Source: Acidobacteriota bacterium | Lineage (GTDB): Bacteria > Acidobacteriota > Polarisedimenticolia > J045 | Assembly: GCA_030949985.1 (NCBI GenBank) | Contig: JAUZRX010000006.1 | Coordinates: forward strand, 61,723-125,722 | Reading direction: 5' to 3' | Length of the DNA: 64,000 nucleotides | Shown: one piece after another, positions 27,184-37,015 of the stretch | Layout of the letters: each line of letters begins with the position of its first letter | Numbering within the stretch: position 1 is the stretch's first letter | Notes under the pieces: generated by a model | Seen by the model: only the letters and a program-made list of their open reading frames with translations | The model's database searches: none | What the model was told of the DNA's origin: nothing | Translations under genes and position numbers: made by a program

Positions 27184-27548
27184 CTCTTCTCCGTGGGTGT
27201 GTGGGGGCTCCGGGAGGGGGCCTCGGAGGAAAGGAAGAATGTGGAAATCCCGCGGGCCAGGGCCACGCCGACCCCCAGCCCCAGGGCGGCTCCCAGCAAC
27301 TGGTGCAGGGGAGTCTCGCCCAGCAGGGCTCCGCCGGCGGCCAGGGGCAGGGGCAGGATGAAGACCACCCCCGCCAGCACGGCCTGGCGGCCGCCCGTCC
27401 AGCCCGCCGTCTCGATGCGGGCGCTGGCGGCTTCGGCTCCCGCCAGTCCGCAGTCGCCGCAGTTTCCCCCGGAACAGCCGGAGACGGGGGGGGCGGAGCC
27501 TGGGGGCTCCCGGTCCGGGGAGGGGGGGGCGACCAGCACGGGTCTCAT
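27180..27548 (-). CDS. RseC/MucC-like membrane protein
   Basis: 122 residues. The N-terminal cytoplasmic part has a cysteine cluster CSGGNCGDC (C-x4-C-x2-C, about 25-33). Two membrane helices follow (about 55-75 and 80-103) with a short basic tail. This matches RseC (SoxR-reducing) family proteins, which are associated with Rnf in several bacteria, but the N-terminal region is shorter than usual (about 150 total). The cysteines could bind a cluster or act in electron transfer. It is the first gene of the rnf operon, coupled to rnfC by ATGA. Confidence 0.75.
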   Translation of the reverse strand: MRPVLVAPPSPDREPPGSAPPVSGCSGGNCGDCGLAGAEAASARIETAGWTGGRQAVLAGVVFILPLPLAAGGALLGETPLHQLLGAALGLGVGVALARGISTFFLSSEAPSRSPHTPTEKR

Positions 27549-27704
27549 GGTTTCCCTCGGGAATCAGGCGGCGAAGCCGGAAACAGTCCGGAAGGTTCCG
27601 GAAAAGAAATTACTGTCCAGCCAAGGGCGGCTAATTATATGGCTAGTCAGTGAGGGTCTCAAGGCAAAATTCGCCTCCGTCGCCGAGGGACGACGACGGC
27701 CCCC

Positions 27705-28463
27705 TCAGGTGGGGCGGCGCGTGAGGATCTCGACGCCGTCAGGGGTGACCAGCACGGTGTGCTCGGCCTGGGCGCTGAGCTTGCGGTCGGCGGTCACCGC
27801 GGTCCAGCCGTCGCGCAGGATCTCGCAGCGGGCCGTGCCCTGGTTGATCATCGGCTCGATGGTGAAGGCGTTGCCGGGCCGCATCACCGGTCCGGTGCCC
27901 GCCCGGGCGGCGTGGGAGACCTGGGGCGGCATGTGGAACTTGCGCCCGATACCGTGGCCGCAAAACTGGGTGACGATGCCGTAGCCGTGGCGACCGGCCG
28001 CGTAGGCCTCGATCGCCGCGCCGATGTCGCCGATGTGGCCTCCGGGCCGGACCTGCCCGATGCCCAGCGCAAGGCTGTGGCGGGTGACGTCCACCAGCTT
28101 GCGGGCCTCGGGCTTGACCTTGCCGACGAGGAACATCTCGGAGGTGTCGCCGTGGAAGCCGTCCAGGTGGACGGTCACATCGATGTTGATGATGTCCCCT
28201 TCCTTCAGTCGCCGGGAACCGGGGATGCCGTGGCAGACCACCTCGTTGACCGACGTGCAGATGGAGCGGGGAAAGCCCTTGTAGTTGAGGGGGGAAGGAT
28301 AGGCTCCATGATCGACGATGAAGTCGTGGCAGAGTCGGTCCAACTCGTCGGTGGTCACACCGGGCACCACGTGGGGGCCGATGAACTCCAGCACCCGGGC
28401 GGCGAGCCGGCAGCTCGCCCGCATCTTGACGATTTCATCCGCGCTGAGAACGGGCAGTCGCAT
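27705..28463 (-). CDS. map: methionine aminopeptidase, type I
   Basis: 252 residues, the standard length. The di-metal ligands and catalytic His are all visible: H78 (VCHGIPGS), D95 and D106 (NIDVTVHLDGFHGDTSEMF), H170 (GHGIGRKFH), E203 (FTIEPM) and E234 (AEHTVLV). It removes the N-terminal methionine from nascent proteins in the cytoplasm. It is a single gene, separated by about 156 bp from rnf and divergent from the sigma-factor gene. Confidence 0.96.
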   Translation of the reverse strand: MRLPVLSADEIVKMRASCRLAARVLEFIGPHVVPGVTTDELDRLCHDFIVDHGAYPSPLNYKGFPRSICTSVNEVVCHGIPGSRRLKEGDIINIDVTVHLDGFHGDTSEMFLVGKVKPEARKLVDVTRHSLALGIGQVRPGGHIGDIGAAIEAYAAGRHGYGIVTQFCGHGIGRKFHMPPQVSHAARAGTGPVMRPGNAFTIEPMINQGTARCEILRDGWTAVTADRKLSAQAEHTVLVTPDGVEILTRRPT

Positions 28464-28614
28464 GGGGATTCCTCGGTGAAGCGGCCCAAGCTAGCCGTCC
28501 CGCCTGCCCGGGTCAACTCCGGCCGGGAGGGAACCGGTGGGCCGCCGGGACGTTTTAGGGGGTGAAGGAAGGGCCGACCCGGCGGAAAGGCCGCAGCGGG
28601 TGGAAGGAGAGCCG

Positions 28615-29223
28615 ATGACGGGTCCAGTCGTGGCGCCGGTCGCCTGGGATCCCGGCCGGACGGCCGATACCGCGGATCGGCTGATGGCGCGGGTGGCCGC
28701 CGGAGACCGGGAGGCCTTTGCCGAGCTGGTGGAAACACACAAGGACGACCTGGTGGCCTATCTCTATCGCCTCAGCGGTCACCGGCAGACCGCCGAAGAC
28801 CTGGCCCAGGAAACCTTTCTCCGCCTCTACCGCGCCGCGGGGCGTTACCGGGCCCGGGGGATGTTCCGGGCCTACCTGTATCGCATCGCCACCCATCTCG
28901 TGCGCAGTGCCGAACGCCGGGGGCGGCTGCTGCGCTTCGTCCCCCTGGCGGCCGCATCGGCGGCCCGCTCGCCGCTGCCCGGGCCGGAGGTCCAGGCGGA
29001 AAAGGGCCAGGCCCTCTCCCGGGTCGCCAGGGCCCTGGCCGACCTGCCGCTCAAGTACCGGGCTCCCCTGGTGCTGCGGGCGGTGGAAGGCTGGAGCATC
29101 GAAGAGATCGGCCAGGCCCTCTCGCTGCCTGCGGGAACGGTCAAATCGCGGATCTCCCGCGCGCGCCGCCGCCTGCGGGAGAGGCTCGAAAACGAAGCAG
29201 ACCCGGGCAGGGAACCACGATGA
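28615..29223 (+). CDS. ECF-type RNA polymerase sigma factor
   Basis: 202 residues from ATG 28615 (GGAAGGAGA upstream). Region 2 (about 25-95) contains DLVAYLYRLSGHRQTAEDLAQETFLR. Region 4 (about 140-190) contains LPLKYRAPLVLRAVEGWSIEEIG and PAGTVKSRISRARRRLRERL. There is no region 3. Its stop overlaps the next gene by 4 bp. The downstream membrane protein is placed like an anti-sigma factor, so the sigma factor is probably held at the membrane until an envelope signal arrives; this is inferred from gene order. Confidence 0.93.
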   Translation: MTGPVVAPVAWDPGRTADTADRLMARVAAGDREAFAELVETHKDDLVAYLYRLSGHRQTAEDLAQETFLRLYRAAGRYRARGMFRAYLYRIATHLVRSAERRGRLLRFVPLAAASAARSPLPGPEVQAEKGQALSRVARALADLPLKYRAPLVLRAVEGWSIEEIGQALSLPAGTVKSRISRARRRLRERLENEADPGREPR

Positions 29224-29642
29224 GAAAAGACCTCAGTGACAGGCACCTCGATCGTCTTCTCGGCGCCCTCCGGCGTCCTCCGGCCTCGCCCGGCTTCACC
29301 CGGGGCGTGGTCCGGTCCCTCGACGAGTCGCGTCCTTCGCGGCGTCCCGCCGCGGTGGCCGCGGTGGTCCTGGCCGCCATGGTGCTGACGGCCGCGGTGC
29401 TGCTCGGCCTCAAGCCCCCTTCGTCGCCTTCGGCAGGCTCACCGGCCTTGGTGGTGCGGGAAGAGATCTCCCGCCTGCAGCAGGAGCTGGATCAACTCCG
29501 CCGCCAGGCCGCGCCGCCGCTGGTGCTCCTCGATGCCGGGGGCGATCGGCCGCTGGCGGTGGAGTTGGGCCGCCGTGCCGAGCGGGAGCCCTCACGGATC
29601 TACGCTGTCTACGCCGCGGCCGATGGCCGCATCACCTATTGA
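29220..29642 (+). CDS. small single-helix membrane protein, putative anti-sigma factor
   Basis: 140 residues. A short basic cytoplasmic part (about 1-42) is followed by one membrane helix (about 43-63). The periplasmic part has a predicted coiled coil (EEISRLQQELDQLRRQ, about 80-97) and a short C-terminal domain. There is no zinc-binding HxxxCxxC anti-sigma motif, so the anti-sigma role rests on the ATGA overlap with the sigma-factor gene and the topology. No homologous family is recognised. Confidence 0.7.
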   Translation: MRKDLSDRHLDRLLGALRRPPASPGFTRGVVRSLDESRPSRRPAAVAAVVLAAMVLTAAVLLGLKPPSSPSAGSPALVVREEISRLQQELDQLRRQAAPPLVLLDAGGDRPLAVELGRRAEREPSRIYAVYAAADGRITY

Positions 29643-29689
29643 CCGGCAGGCCCTGCGGAGCCTCGCCGCGACACCCGGAGGCCCTCACG

Positions 29690-30376
29690 ATGATCAGCGA
29701 TTTCTTCGTCCGTTCCCTGTCCCTCCTCGTGCTGCTGGCCCTGGCGGGTCCGGCCCCCACGGCGGTGTGCGCCGAGGAGCCGCCGTCCGCCTCCCCAGAC
29801 GCCCCCAGGGTTTTCGTCATCGAGGGAGGGCCTTCCTTCCTGCGCGGGCTGCCGGGCCGGACGCAGGCCTTCCTCGGTGTGGCGCCGGTGGACCTGACCG
29901 GTGAACTCTGCCGGCATTTTGGCGTGGAGGCTTCCGGCGCCGTGATGATCGGCCGGGTGGAGGAGGATTCTCCCGCCGCGAAGGCCGGAGTCGAGGTGGG
30001 CGACATTCTGTTGGCCGTCGACGGCAGACCGGTGGAAAGCGGCCTGCAGCTCAAGACGAGGGTCCTGGGCAAGCAGGTCGGCGAGAGCCTGCGCCTCGAG
30101 GTGTGGCGGGACGGCCGCACCGTGGAACTGGAAGCGGAAGTGGGACAGCGGCCGCGGAGCGGCCTGGCCGTCAAGTGGATCGGGCCGATGCGCCGGGCCC
30201 GGGAGGCCGTCCGCCAGGCCCGGGAAGAGTGGGCCGCGGATCTCGATGACGGTGGTTGGCTGAGGGAGCTGAAGGAACTCGAGCGCGCCCGCGAAAAGGA
30301 ATTGCGCGAGCGCATCGACCAGCTCGAAGAGAAGCTCAGGCAGCTTACCGAGCGTCTGGATCGGAACTCCCGCTAG
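29690..30376 (+). CDS. secreted PDZ-domain protein
   Basis: 228 residues from ATG 29690, with GGAG upstream and a signal peptide directly at the start (cut near CAEE, about residue 28). A PDZ domain covers about 60-150: AFLGVAPVDLT, GAVMIGRVEEDSPAAKAGVEVGDILLAVDGRPV. The C-terminal 50 residues are a charged coiled coil (ELKELERAREKELRERIDQL). There is no protease domain. It is third in the sigma operon and could be the envelope sensor that works on the anti-sigma protein, but that is inference. Confidence 0.85.
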   Translation: MISDFFVRSLSLLVLLALAGPAPTAVCAEEPPSASPDAPRVFVIEGGPSFLRGLPGRTQAFLGVAPVDLTGELCRHFGVEASGAVMIGRVEEDSPAAKAGVEVGDILLAVDGRPVESGLQLKTRVLGKQVGESLRLEVWRDGRTVELEAEVGQRPRSGLAVKWIGPMRRAREAVRQAREEWAADLDDGGWLRELKELERAREKELRERIDQLEEKLRQLTERLDRNSR

Positions 30377-30400
30377 CGGCCCGTCGGCAACGGGTGCCGC
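30376..30400. terminator. hairpin between convergent PDZ and lpd genes
   Basis: Arms GCGG...CCGC (30376-30379/30397-30400) and CCCGT/ACGGG (30380-30384/30390-30394) form a hairpin with a small bulge just after the PDZ gene's stop. There is no T-tract. Confidence 0.35.
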
Positions 30401-30433
30401 CGCTCTTCCACGGATAACGGCCCCCGCCGGGCG

Positions 30434-31825
30434 CTAGATGTGCAGCGCCCGCTCATCCACGGCCAGGGCGGCCTCCTTCAGGGTCTCCGCGAGGGTGGGG
30501 TGCGCGTGGACCGCCCGCGCCAGGTCCTCGGAGCTGGCGCCGTACTCGATGGCCACCGCCGCCTCGGCGATCAGGTCGCCGGCCCGGGCCCCGATGATGT
30601 GTACCCCCAGCACGCGGTCGGTCTCGGCATCGGCCAGTATCTTGACCCGGCCCTGGATCTCACCGAGCGCCTGGGCCCGGCCGTTGGCCGCGAAGGGAAA
30701 GACTCCCTTGCGGTAGGCGCGTCCCTGTTCGGCGAGTTGCTCTTCGCCGGGGCCCACCGAGGCGATCTCCGGGTGGGTGTAGACGATGGCGGGGATCGCG
30801 TCGTAGTTCACGTGGCCGTGGCCGGTGACGATTTTCTCCACGCAGGCGATACCTTCTTCCTCGGCCTTGTGGGCCAGCATCGGGCCGTCGATCACGTCGC
30901 CGATGGCGTAGATTCCCGCCGTGGTCGTGGCGTAGTTCGCGTCGACGGGAATGCGACCCCGTTCGTCGAGGCTGATGCCCACCTCCTCGAGGCCCAGGCG
31001 TTCGGTGTTGGGCTTGCGGCCCACGGCCACCAGCAGTCGGTCGCCTTCCACCGGGTCCCGGCCTTCGATCTCGATCACGACCCTGGTTCTGCCCTTCCGG
31101 GAGGCGCCGGTGACCCGGCAGCCGAGCTGGAAGGTCAGTCCCTGGCGCGTGAGGATGCGCCGGGCCTCGTTGGCCATTTCCATGTCCATGCCGGGAAGGA
31201 TGCGATCGAGGTATTCGACGATGGTCACCTTCGATCCGAGCCGCCGCCAGACGGAGCCCAGCTCGAGGCCGATGGCCCCCGCGCCGATCACGACCAGGTG
31301 GGAGGGGGCCTTGGCCCAGGTCAGGGCCTCGGTGCTCGAGACGATGCGCTCGCCATCGAAAGCGATACCGGGCAGGGTGGCCGGGACACTGCCGGTGGCG
31401 ATCAGGATCCGCTCGGCGCGGACATCGATGGTGCCCTCGGGGCCTTCCACCACGACGGAGTCCGGCGCGGTCAGCCGGGCGTGGCCCATGTAGCGGGTGA
31501 CATGGTTCTTGCGCAGCAGACCGGCGATGCCCTTGGCCAGGGTCTCGACGATCTTGGCCCGGCGGGCCTGGAGCGCTTCCAGGTCGATGCTGACCCGGCC
31601 GAGGCGGATGCCGTGGTCGTCCAGGCCCGAGCGCAGCTGGTCGTAGCGCTCGCTGGACTCGAGCATCGCCTTGCTGGGGATGCAGCCCACCCGCAGGCAG
31701 GTGCCGCCCAGGGCCGGTTCCTTCTCGATACAGCCCACGTCGAGGCCGAGTTGGGCCGCACGCAGGGCGGCGACGTATCCTCCGGGGCCCGCACCGATGA
31801 TCACCAGGTCGTGTTTCTGGGGCAC
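30434..31825 (-). CDS. lpdA: dihydrolipoamide dehydrogenase (E3)
   Basis: 463 residues. The FAD Rossmann motif GAGPGGYVAALRAAQLG is at the N-terminus, followed by the redox-active disulfide GGTCLRVGCIPSK (C-x4-C, about 42-47). The NAD-binding GAGAIGLELGS is near 180, and the catalytic His is in HAHPTLAE near the C-terminus. It reoxidises the lipoyl group of the E2 subunit with NAD+. It starts three bases after the E2 stop in a sucA-sucB-lpd operon, so it is dedicated to, or at least co-expressed with, 2-oxoglutarate dehydrogenase. Confidence 0.95.
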   Translation of the reverse strand: MPQKHDLVIIGAGPGGYVAALRAAQLGLDVGCIEKEPALGGTCLRVGCIPSKAMLESSERYDQLRSGLDDHGIRLGRVSIDLEALQARRAKIVETLAKGIAGLLRKNHVTRYMGHARLTAPDSVVVEGPEGTIDVRAERILIATGSVPATLPGIAFDGERIVSSTEALTWAKAPSHLVVIGAGAIGLELGSVWRRLGSKVTIVEYLDRILPGMDMEMANEARRILTRQGLTFQLGCRVTGASRKGRTRVVIEIEGRDPVEGDRLLVAVGRKPNTERLGLEEVGISLDERGRIPVDANYATTTAGIYAIGDVIDGPMLAHKAEEEGIACVEKIVTGHGHVNYDAIPAIVYTHPEIASVGPGEEQLAEQGRAYRKGVFPFAANGRAQALGEIQGRVKILADAETDRVLGVHIIGARAGDLIAEAAVAIEYGASSEDLARAVHAHPTLAETLKEAALAVDERALHI

Positions 31826-31828
31826 GGC

Positions 31829-33019
31829 TCATATCTCCAGCAGGATGCGGGAGGGGTTCTCCACGCATTCCTTGATGCGCTTGAGGAAGGTCACGGCTTC
31901 CCGGCCATCGACGATGCGATGGTCGTAGGTCAGGGCGACGTACATCATCGGCCGGATCACCACCTGGCCGTCGACGGCCACTGGACGGTCCTGGATGGCG
32001 TGCAGGCCGAGGATTCCGCTCTGGGGCGGGTTGACGATGGGCGTCGAGAGCAGCGATCCGTAAACGCCACCGTTGCTGATGGTGAAGGTTCCGCCCTGCA
32101 GCTCTTCGATCTTCAGCCTGGAGCTCTTGGCGCGCGCGGCGAAGTCGCCGATGGCCTGCTCGACCTGGGCGAAGCTCATACGTTCGGCGTTGCGCAGCAC
32201 AGGCACCACCAGGCCGCGACCGCCGCCGATGGCGACACCGATGTCGTAGTAGTGGTGGTAGACGATCTGCTCGCCGTCGATCCGGGCGTTGAGTTCGGGA
32301 ATCACCTTCAGCGCCTCGATGGCGGCCTTGACGAAGAAGGACATGAAGCCCAGCTTGACGCCGTAGCGCTCGAGGAAAGCCTGCTTGTGGGCCGCGCGCA
32401 GCTCGATCACCCGGCTCATGTCGATCTCGTTGAAGGTGGTCAGCAGGGCCGCCTCGTGCTGGGAACTCACCAGGCGCTCGGCGATGCGGCGGCGCATGGG
32501 GGTCATGGTCACCGCCTCGGTCGCCCGGCCCGGCGCGCCTTCCGCCGCGCTGGATCCGGCGCCGGCGCCGGCGGCGTGCCGCAGAACGTCTTCTTTCAGC
32601 AGGCGCCCTCCGGGGCCACTGGGCTTGACGTCACCGGCCTCGAGGCCGGCGGCGGCCAGCGCGCGGGCGGCGGCGGGCATCACCCGCGGCCCGGCGTCCG
32701 CGGCCGGCTCCGGCGGCACCTGCGGCGGCGCGTCGTCCGTGTCCGGGGCCGGCGCGGCCGGCTCGGGCGCCGCGGGCGCGGCGCCCGCCTCCATCAGGCC
32801 GACCACGTCTCCGACCTGCGCACTGCTGCCCTCCTGCTTGAGGATTTCCTTGAGTACGCCGCCGACGGGGGCGGGCAACTCGGCGGTGACCTTGTCGGTT
32901 TCGATCACGACCACCGGATCGTCCTGGGCCACGTACTCCCCCGGTTGTACCAGCCAGGCGCCGAGGACCACGTCGGTGATCGATTCGCCGAAGGAGGGGA
33001 TCTTCAATTCTACGGACAT
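31829..33019 (-). CDS. sucB: 2-oxoglutarate dehydrogenase E2, dihydrolipoamide succinyltransferase
   Basis: 396 residues. A single lipoyl domain (1-77) has the lipoylated lysine in ETDKVTAE (about K43). An Ala/Pro-rich linker follows, then the E1/E3-binding domain (about 112-150, [13 protein letters not shown]...[11 protein letters not shown]) and the catalytic domain with [13 protein letters not shown] (HxxxDG). The lipoyl domain type ([13 protein letters not shown]) is that of succinyltransferases. ATG 33019 is eleven bases after the E1 stop; longer upstream readings run into the E1 gene. Confidence 0.95.
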   Translation of the reverse strand: MSVELKIPSFGESITDVVLGAWLVQPGEYVAQDDPVVVIETDKVTAELPAPVGGVLKEILKQEGSSAQVGDVVGLMEAGAAPAAPEPAAPAPDTDDAPPQVPPEPAADAGPRVMPAAARALAAAGLEAGDVKPSGPGGRLLKEDVLRHAAGAGAGSSAAEGAPGRATEAVTMTPMRRRIAERLVSSQHEAALLTTFNEIDMSRVIELRAAHKQAFLERYGVKLGFMSFFVKAAIEALKVIPELNARIDGEQIVYHHYYDIGVAIGGGRGLVVPVLRNAERMSFAQVEQAIGDFAARAKSSRLKIEELQGGTFTISNGGVYGSLLSTPIVNPPQSGILGLHAIQDRPVAVDGQVVIRPMMYVALTYDHRIVDGREAVTFLKRIKECVENPSRILLEI

Positions 33020-33030
33020 CGGAGTCTCCA

Positions 33031-35886
33031 CTACTGAAGGCCGGCGAAGGCCAGGTCGAGCACGGCGTTCTGTTCGATACGATGACTGCGGGCCGAGCCC
33101 GTGGCCGGGCTGGCCGAGGCCTGCCGATAGATCCCGGTGAAGGGGTGCCGGTTGAGCATCCGGTCGCCGAAGATCACCTTGAGGTAGCGCCAGGCGCCCA
33201 TGTTCTCGGGCTCTTCCTGGATCCAGAGCACCCCCACCTGCTCGGGATAGGCCGCCAGGACTTCCTCGATGCGCTCGATCCGCAACGGGTAGAGCTGCTC
33301 GAGGCGGAGGATCGCCACGTCCCGGCGCCCGATCTTTTCGCGGTGCTCCAGCAGCTCGTAGTAGATCTTTCCGCTGCACATCAGCACGCGCCGAATCTGG
33401 TCCGCGGGGCCCACCACCTCGTCGGGGAGCACCCGGCGGAAGCGGCCGGAGGTGAAGTCCTCGATGGGCGACACGCAGCGCGGATGCCGCAGCAGGCTCT
33501 TCGGGCTCATCACGATCAGCGGCTTGCGCCAGCGGCGGAGGACCTGCCGCCGGAGCAGGTGGAAATACTGGGCCGGCGTGGTGGTGTTGATGACCTGGAT
33601 GTTTTCTTCGGCAGCGAGGCTGAGGAAGCGCTCGAGACGGGCACTGGAATGCTCCGGACCCTGGCCCTCGAAGCCGTGGGGCAGGAGCATCACCAGGCCG
33701 CTGAGCCGCCGCCACTTGTCTTCGGCGCTGGTGATGAACTGGTCGATCAGGACCTGGGCCACGTTGCAGAAGTCACCGAACTGGGCTTCCCAGATGGTCA
33801 GGCCGTCGGGCATGTCGAGGCTGTAGCCGTACTCGTAGCCCAACACGCCCACCTCGGAAAGGGGCGAGTTGACGATTTCCACCGGCGCCTGGCCCACGGC
33901 CACGTGCTGAAGGGGAATCCATGTCTCGCCGTTACCCCGAGCATCGTGGAGCACGGCGTTGCGCTGGGAGAAGGTGCCCCGGCCGGTGTCCTGTCCGGCG
34001 AAGCGCAGGCGGTGGCCCTCCTCGACCAGGCTGGCCAGAGCCAGGGCTTCGGCGGTGGCCCAGTCGAGGGGGAGTTTGCCCTCGGCCATCTCCCGCCGTC
34101 GGGCGAGAAAACGTTCAATCTTGGGGTGGGGCTGAAAGCCCTCGGGAACCCGCGTGAGGGCCGCCATCAGCCGCTGGAAGCGCTGGGGTTCGAGAGCGGT
34201 CTCCACTTCGGGCAGATTGCGCTCGAGGCCTCCGCTGTAGGCCGACCAGCGGCCCCGACCGTCTTCCGAGTGGACGTGGAAGTCGAAACGGCGGGCCATC
34301 GACAGCTCCCGGTCGAGCTCTTCCCGCCGGGCCCAGGCCAGGGCGTCGGCCTCTTCGCGGGTCACGTCGCCGAGCTTGAGCAGGTGTTCGAGATAGCCTT
34401 CCCGCACCGACTTGCGCGCCCGGATCGCCTTGTACATCGCCGGTTGGGTGAAGGCCGGCTCGTCACCTTCGTTGTGGCCGTGACGCCGGTAGCCGTACAT
34501 GTCGATCACCACGTCCTTGCGGAAGGTCCTGCGGAAGTCCATCGCCAGCCGAACGACCTGGGCGACGGCCTCGGGATCCTCACCGTTGACGTGGAAAATG
34601 GGGATCTGCAGCATCCGCGCCACGTCGGTGGCGTAGAGGCTCGAGCGGCCTTCGTCGGGGCAGGTGGTAAAACCGATCTGGTTGTTGACGATCACGTGGA
34701 TCGTCCCGCCGGTGCGGTAGGCCTCGACCTCGCTGAGGTTGAAGACCTCCTGCACGACGCCCTGGCCGGCGAACGCGGCATCGCCGTGGATCACCAGGCC
34801 GAGCACCTTCTCGCGCCGCTCGTCACCCCGCACGTCCTGCTTGGCCCGCACCCGGCCCAGGGCCACGGGGGAGACGAATTCCAGGTGGCTGGGATTGAAG
34901 CAGAGGGAGAGGTGCACCGTGCGGCCCGAGGCGGTGGGACGATCGTAGCTCCAACCCAGGTGGTACTTGACGTCGCCGCGTCCGATGTAGAGTTCGAAAT
35001 CCCGGTCCTCGAACTCGGCGAAGATCTTGCTCGGACTCTTGCCCATGATGTTGGCCAGGACGTTGAGTCGGCCGCGATGGGCCATGGCCAGCACGATCTC
35101 TTCCAGGCCGTCTTCACCGGCCTTTTCGATGGTCAGGTCGAGCAGGGGGATCAGGCTCTCCGAACCCTCGAGGGAAAAGCGCTTGGCCCCGAGATACTTC
35201 TTCTGGATGAATTCCTCGAAGATCACCGCGTCGGTGAGTTTCTGCAGGATGCGATGCTGGGTGCCGCGGTCCAGGTGGAGGCGGTTTTCCGTCGACTCCA
35301 TCCGGCTCTGCAGCCAGTTCTTCACCGCCAGGTTGTCGATGTGCATGAACTGCACGCCGATGGAGCGGCAGTAGGTGTTGCGCAGCCGCTCGAGGATCTG
35401 GCGGATCGTGTGCCGGCCGGAGGTGCCGGCGATGGTGCGCGAGGAGACCACGCGGTCGAGGTCGGCGTCGGTCAGGCCGTAGAACTCCGGTTCGAGTTCC
35501 GGCTGGCGGGGCGGGGTGTCCGGCGCCGCTCCGCGCTCCTGGCCCACCAGGGGCAAGGCGTGGGGGCGGCCGAGGGGGTCGACCCTGGCGATCAGGTGGC
35601 CCCGGACCCGGTAGGCGCGAATCAGCTGATCGACCCGGTCCTGCAGCGCCACGGCCTCCGAGACCTCGCTCGGGCCGCCCTGGGGCGGGGCGGGGTCGAA
35701 GAGGGTGCGCGGCGGCGTGGCGGGACCGACCCGCGGCGGGGTGGCTCCCGAGGGGGCGCCGGCCATTTCGGCTTCGAAATACGCGCGCCACGAGGCGTCC
35801 ACGGAGGCGGGATCCTCGAGGTACCGCCGGAAGATTTCTTCCACGAAAGCCAGCGAAAGACAGCCCGGGGCGGGTGGGGAGGTCAT
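33031..35886 (-). CDS. sucA: 2-oxoglutarate dehydrogenase E1
   Basis: 951 residues, the normal length of homodimeric E1. The N-terminal short segment ([27 protein letters not shown]) is the E2-interaction region. The ThDP fold contains [14 protein letters not shown] and [18 protein letters not shown]. The C-terminal part has [20 protein letters not shown] and the conserved EEPENMGAW. It decarboxylates 2-oxoglutarate in the oxidative TCA cycle. It is the first gene of the operon. Its presence means the organism can run the oxidative branch of the cycle. Confidence 0.97.
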   Translation of the reverse strand: MTSPPAPGCLSLAFVEEIFRRYLEDPASVDASWRAYFEAEMAGAPSGATPPRVGPATPPRTLFDPAPPQGGPSEVSEAVALQDRVDQLIRAYRVRGHLIARVDPLGRPHALPLVGQERGAAPDTPPRQPELEPEFYGLTDADLDRVVSSRTIAGTSGRHTIRQILERLRNTYCRSIGVQFMHIDNLAVKNWLQSRMESTENRLHLDRGTQHRILQKLTDAVIFEEFIQKKYLGAKRFSLEGSESLIPLLDLTIEKAGEDGLEEIVLAMAHRGRLNVLANIMGKSPSKIFAEFEDRDFELYIGRGDVKYHLGWSYDRPTASGRTVHLSLCFNPSHLEFVSPVALGRVRAKQDVRGDERREKVLGLVIHGDAAFAGQGVVQEVFNLSEVEAYRTGGTIHVIVNNQIGFTTCPDEGRSSLYATDVARMLQIPIFHVNGEDPEAVAQVVRLAMDFRRTFRKDVVIDMYGYRRHGHNEGDEPAFTQPAMYKAIRARKSVREGYLEHLLKLGDVTREEADALAWARREELDRELSMARRFDFHVHSEDGRGRWSAYSGGLERNLPEVETALEPQRFQRLMAALTRVPEGFQPHPKIERFLARRREMAEGKLPLDWATAEALALASLVEEGHRLRFAGQDTGRGTFSQRNAVLHDARGNGETWIPLQHVAVGQAPVEIVNSPLSEVGVLGYEYGYSLDMPDGLTIWEAQFGDFCNVAQVLIDQFITSAEDKWRRLSGLVMLLPHGFEGQGPEHSSARLERFLSLAAEENIQVINTTTPAQYFHLLRRQVLRRWRKPLIVMSPKSLLRHPRCVSPIEDFTSGRFRRVLPDEVVGPADQIRRVLMCSGKIYYELLEHREKIGRRDVAILRLEQLYPLRIERIEEVLAAYPEQVGVLWIQEEPENMGAWRYLKVIFGDRMLNRHPFTGIYRQASASPATGSARSHRIEQNAVLDLAFAGLQ

Positions 35887-36119
35887 CGGCTTCGGTCCGG
35901 TTCCGGCACGGCCTGTCTCTGTTCGTCGTGCATCGTCTTTTTTTCGTCTCCCAGCGTGTCTTAAGGTTCCAGAGAATAGTTAATGCGCGGCTGCCGCGCC
36001 ATCAAGGCGGAGGGGGAGGGGTGGACGGGGCCGTCTCGTCCGCCTAGCTTCCCGGGGGATGGGGGGCGTGCGCCTCCGCCAGGACCCGGGGGGGCCCCTC
36101 GGGCGAGAAAAGGATTCCG

Positions 36120-36926
36120 GTGCGGCAGTTCCCCGTGGTTGGACGGATCGGCCGGTGGCTGGTCCACGCTGTCTCGCAAGCCTGCAGCCGGGTGCTCGCG
36201 GGTGCCGGTGTCACGCGTCGGTGCCGCCACGAGTCCGTTCGGAAGCCGCCCCCGACCCCCGGTCGCGGGTCGGCGTCCGGGTCGGGTGGCGTTGCCGGTG
36301 ACGGCCGGAGTTCCCTGCCGCCCCCTTCGCGGGGTATGGGACTGGCGAGCCGGGAGGTTTTCGAATGCCATGTGCCCGCCAGCCGGCTGGAGGAGCTGTG
36401 GAGGCGCTTTGCGGTGCAGCCGGACCGCGCTCTCGAACAGCTCGAGGCGCTGTTGCAGCGGGCGCCGGAGGATCCCCGCCTGCTGCACGCGGTCTGCTTG
36501 ATGCGTTCGACAGCCCGCCGCACTTCCGCCGCGGTGCGCCTGGGGGCGATCGCCGTTCCCCTTTGCCTGGAGCGGGGGGAAATGCGGCTGGCGGCCGAGA
36601 TCTTCGCCGCCCTGTTGCCCCATGCCCGGGACCTGGGCCTGGACTATCGCCAGCTCGTCACCATCGGCTACAGCCTCGAGCAGATGCGCGACCGTCCCCG
36701 GGCGGCCCACGCCTTTGCCCGGGCGCTGCGGCTGGATCCGGCGGCGGAGCCCGCCGGCGTGGGCCTGCTCCGGGTGGCGGAGTACCTCGCGGCGGACCCC
36801 GCGACGGCTTCCCAGGCGCGGGGGATCGTCGATTTCCTCCTGCAATACGGTGAGCACCAGCGCTGCCGCCGGCTGGCGCGGGAAGTGGCAGCCGCCTGGG
36901 TTGGCGCCGGCCGCCCCGGGAACTGA
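36120..36926 (+). CDS. hypothetical helical-repeat (TPR-like) protein
   Basis: Up to 268 residues from GTG 36120 (weak AAGG upstream). An ATG at 36336 would give a 196-residue protein covering only the well-structured part. Residues about 85-260 look like TPR-type helical pairs: PDRALEQLEALLQRAPEDPRLL, RPRAAHAFARALRLDPAAEPA, HQRCRRLAREVAAAW. The first 70 residues are low-complexity and basic, and may not be translated. No function is recognised. The YihY-type gene follows 89 bp downstream on the same strand. Confidence 0.6.
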   Translation: MRQFPVVGRIGRWLVHAVSQACSRVLAGAGVTRRCRHESVRKPPPTPGRGSASGSGGVAGDGRSSLPPPSRGMGLASREVFECHVPASRLEELWRRFAVQPDRALEQLEALLQRAPEDPRLLHAVCLMRSTARRTSAAVRLGAIAVPLCLERGEMRLAAEIFAALLPHARDLGLDYRQLVTIGYSLEQMRDRPRAAHAFARALRLDPAAEPAGVGLLRVAEYLAADPATASQARGIVDFLLQYGEHQRCRRLAREVAAAWVGAGRPGN

Positions 36927-36945
36927 TCGGCCGGTCGCCCGGGAG

Positions 36946-36951
36946 TAGAAT
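36946..36951 (+). promoter_or_regulatory. candidate -10 element (TAGAAT)
   Basis: TAGAAT lies 64 bases before the YihY-type gene and has no clear -35 partner. Confidence 0.3.
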
Positions 36952-37015
36952 CGCGGGTGCCTGCCGGGATCGGGCCGGGCCGTCCGATGGAGACGTTTCC
37001 TGCCGGGAGAAAGGT

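Noticed and set aside
30440..33037. 865-codon open frame antisense to lpdA and sucB
   Set aside because: Shadow frame; the opposite strand encodes two complete, motif-bearing enzymes.
33082..35964. 960-codon open frame antisense to sucA
   Set aside because: Composition is typical of an antisense frame and no domain is visible.
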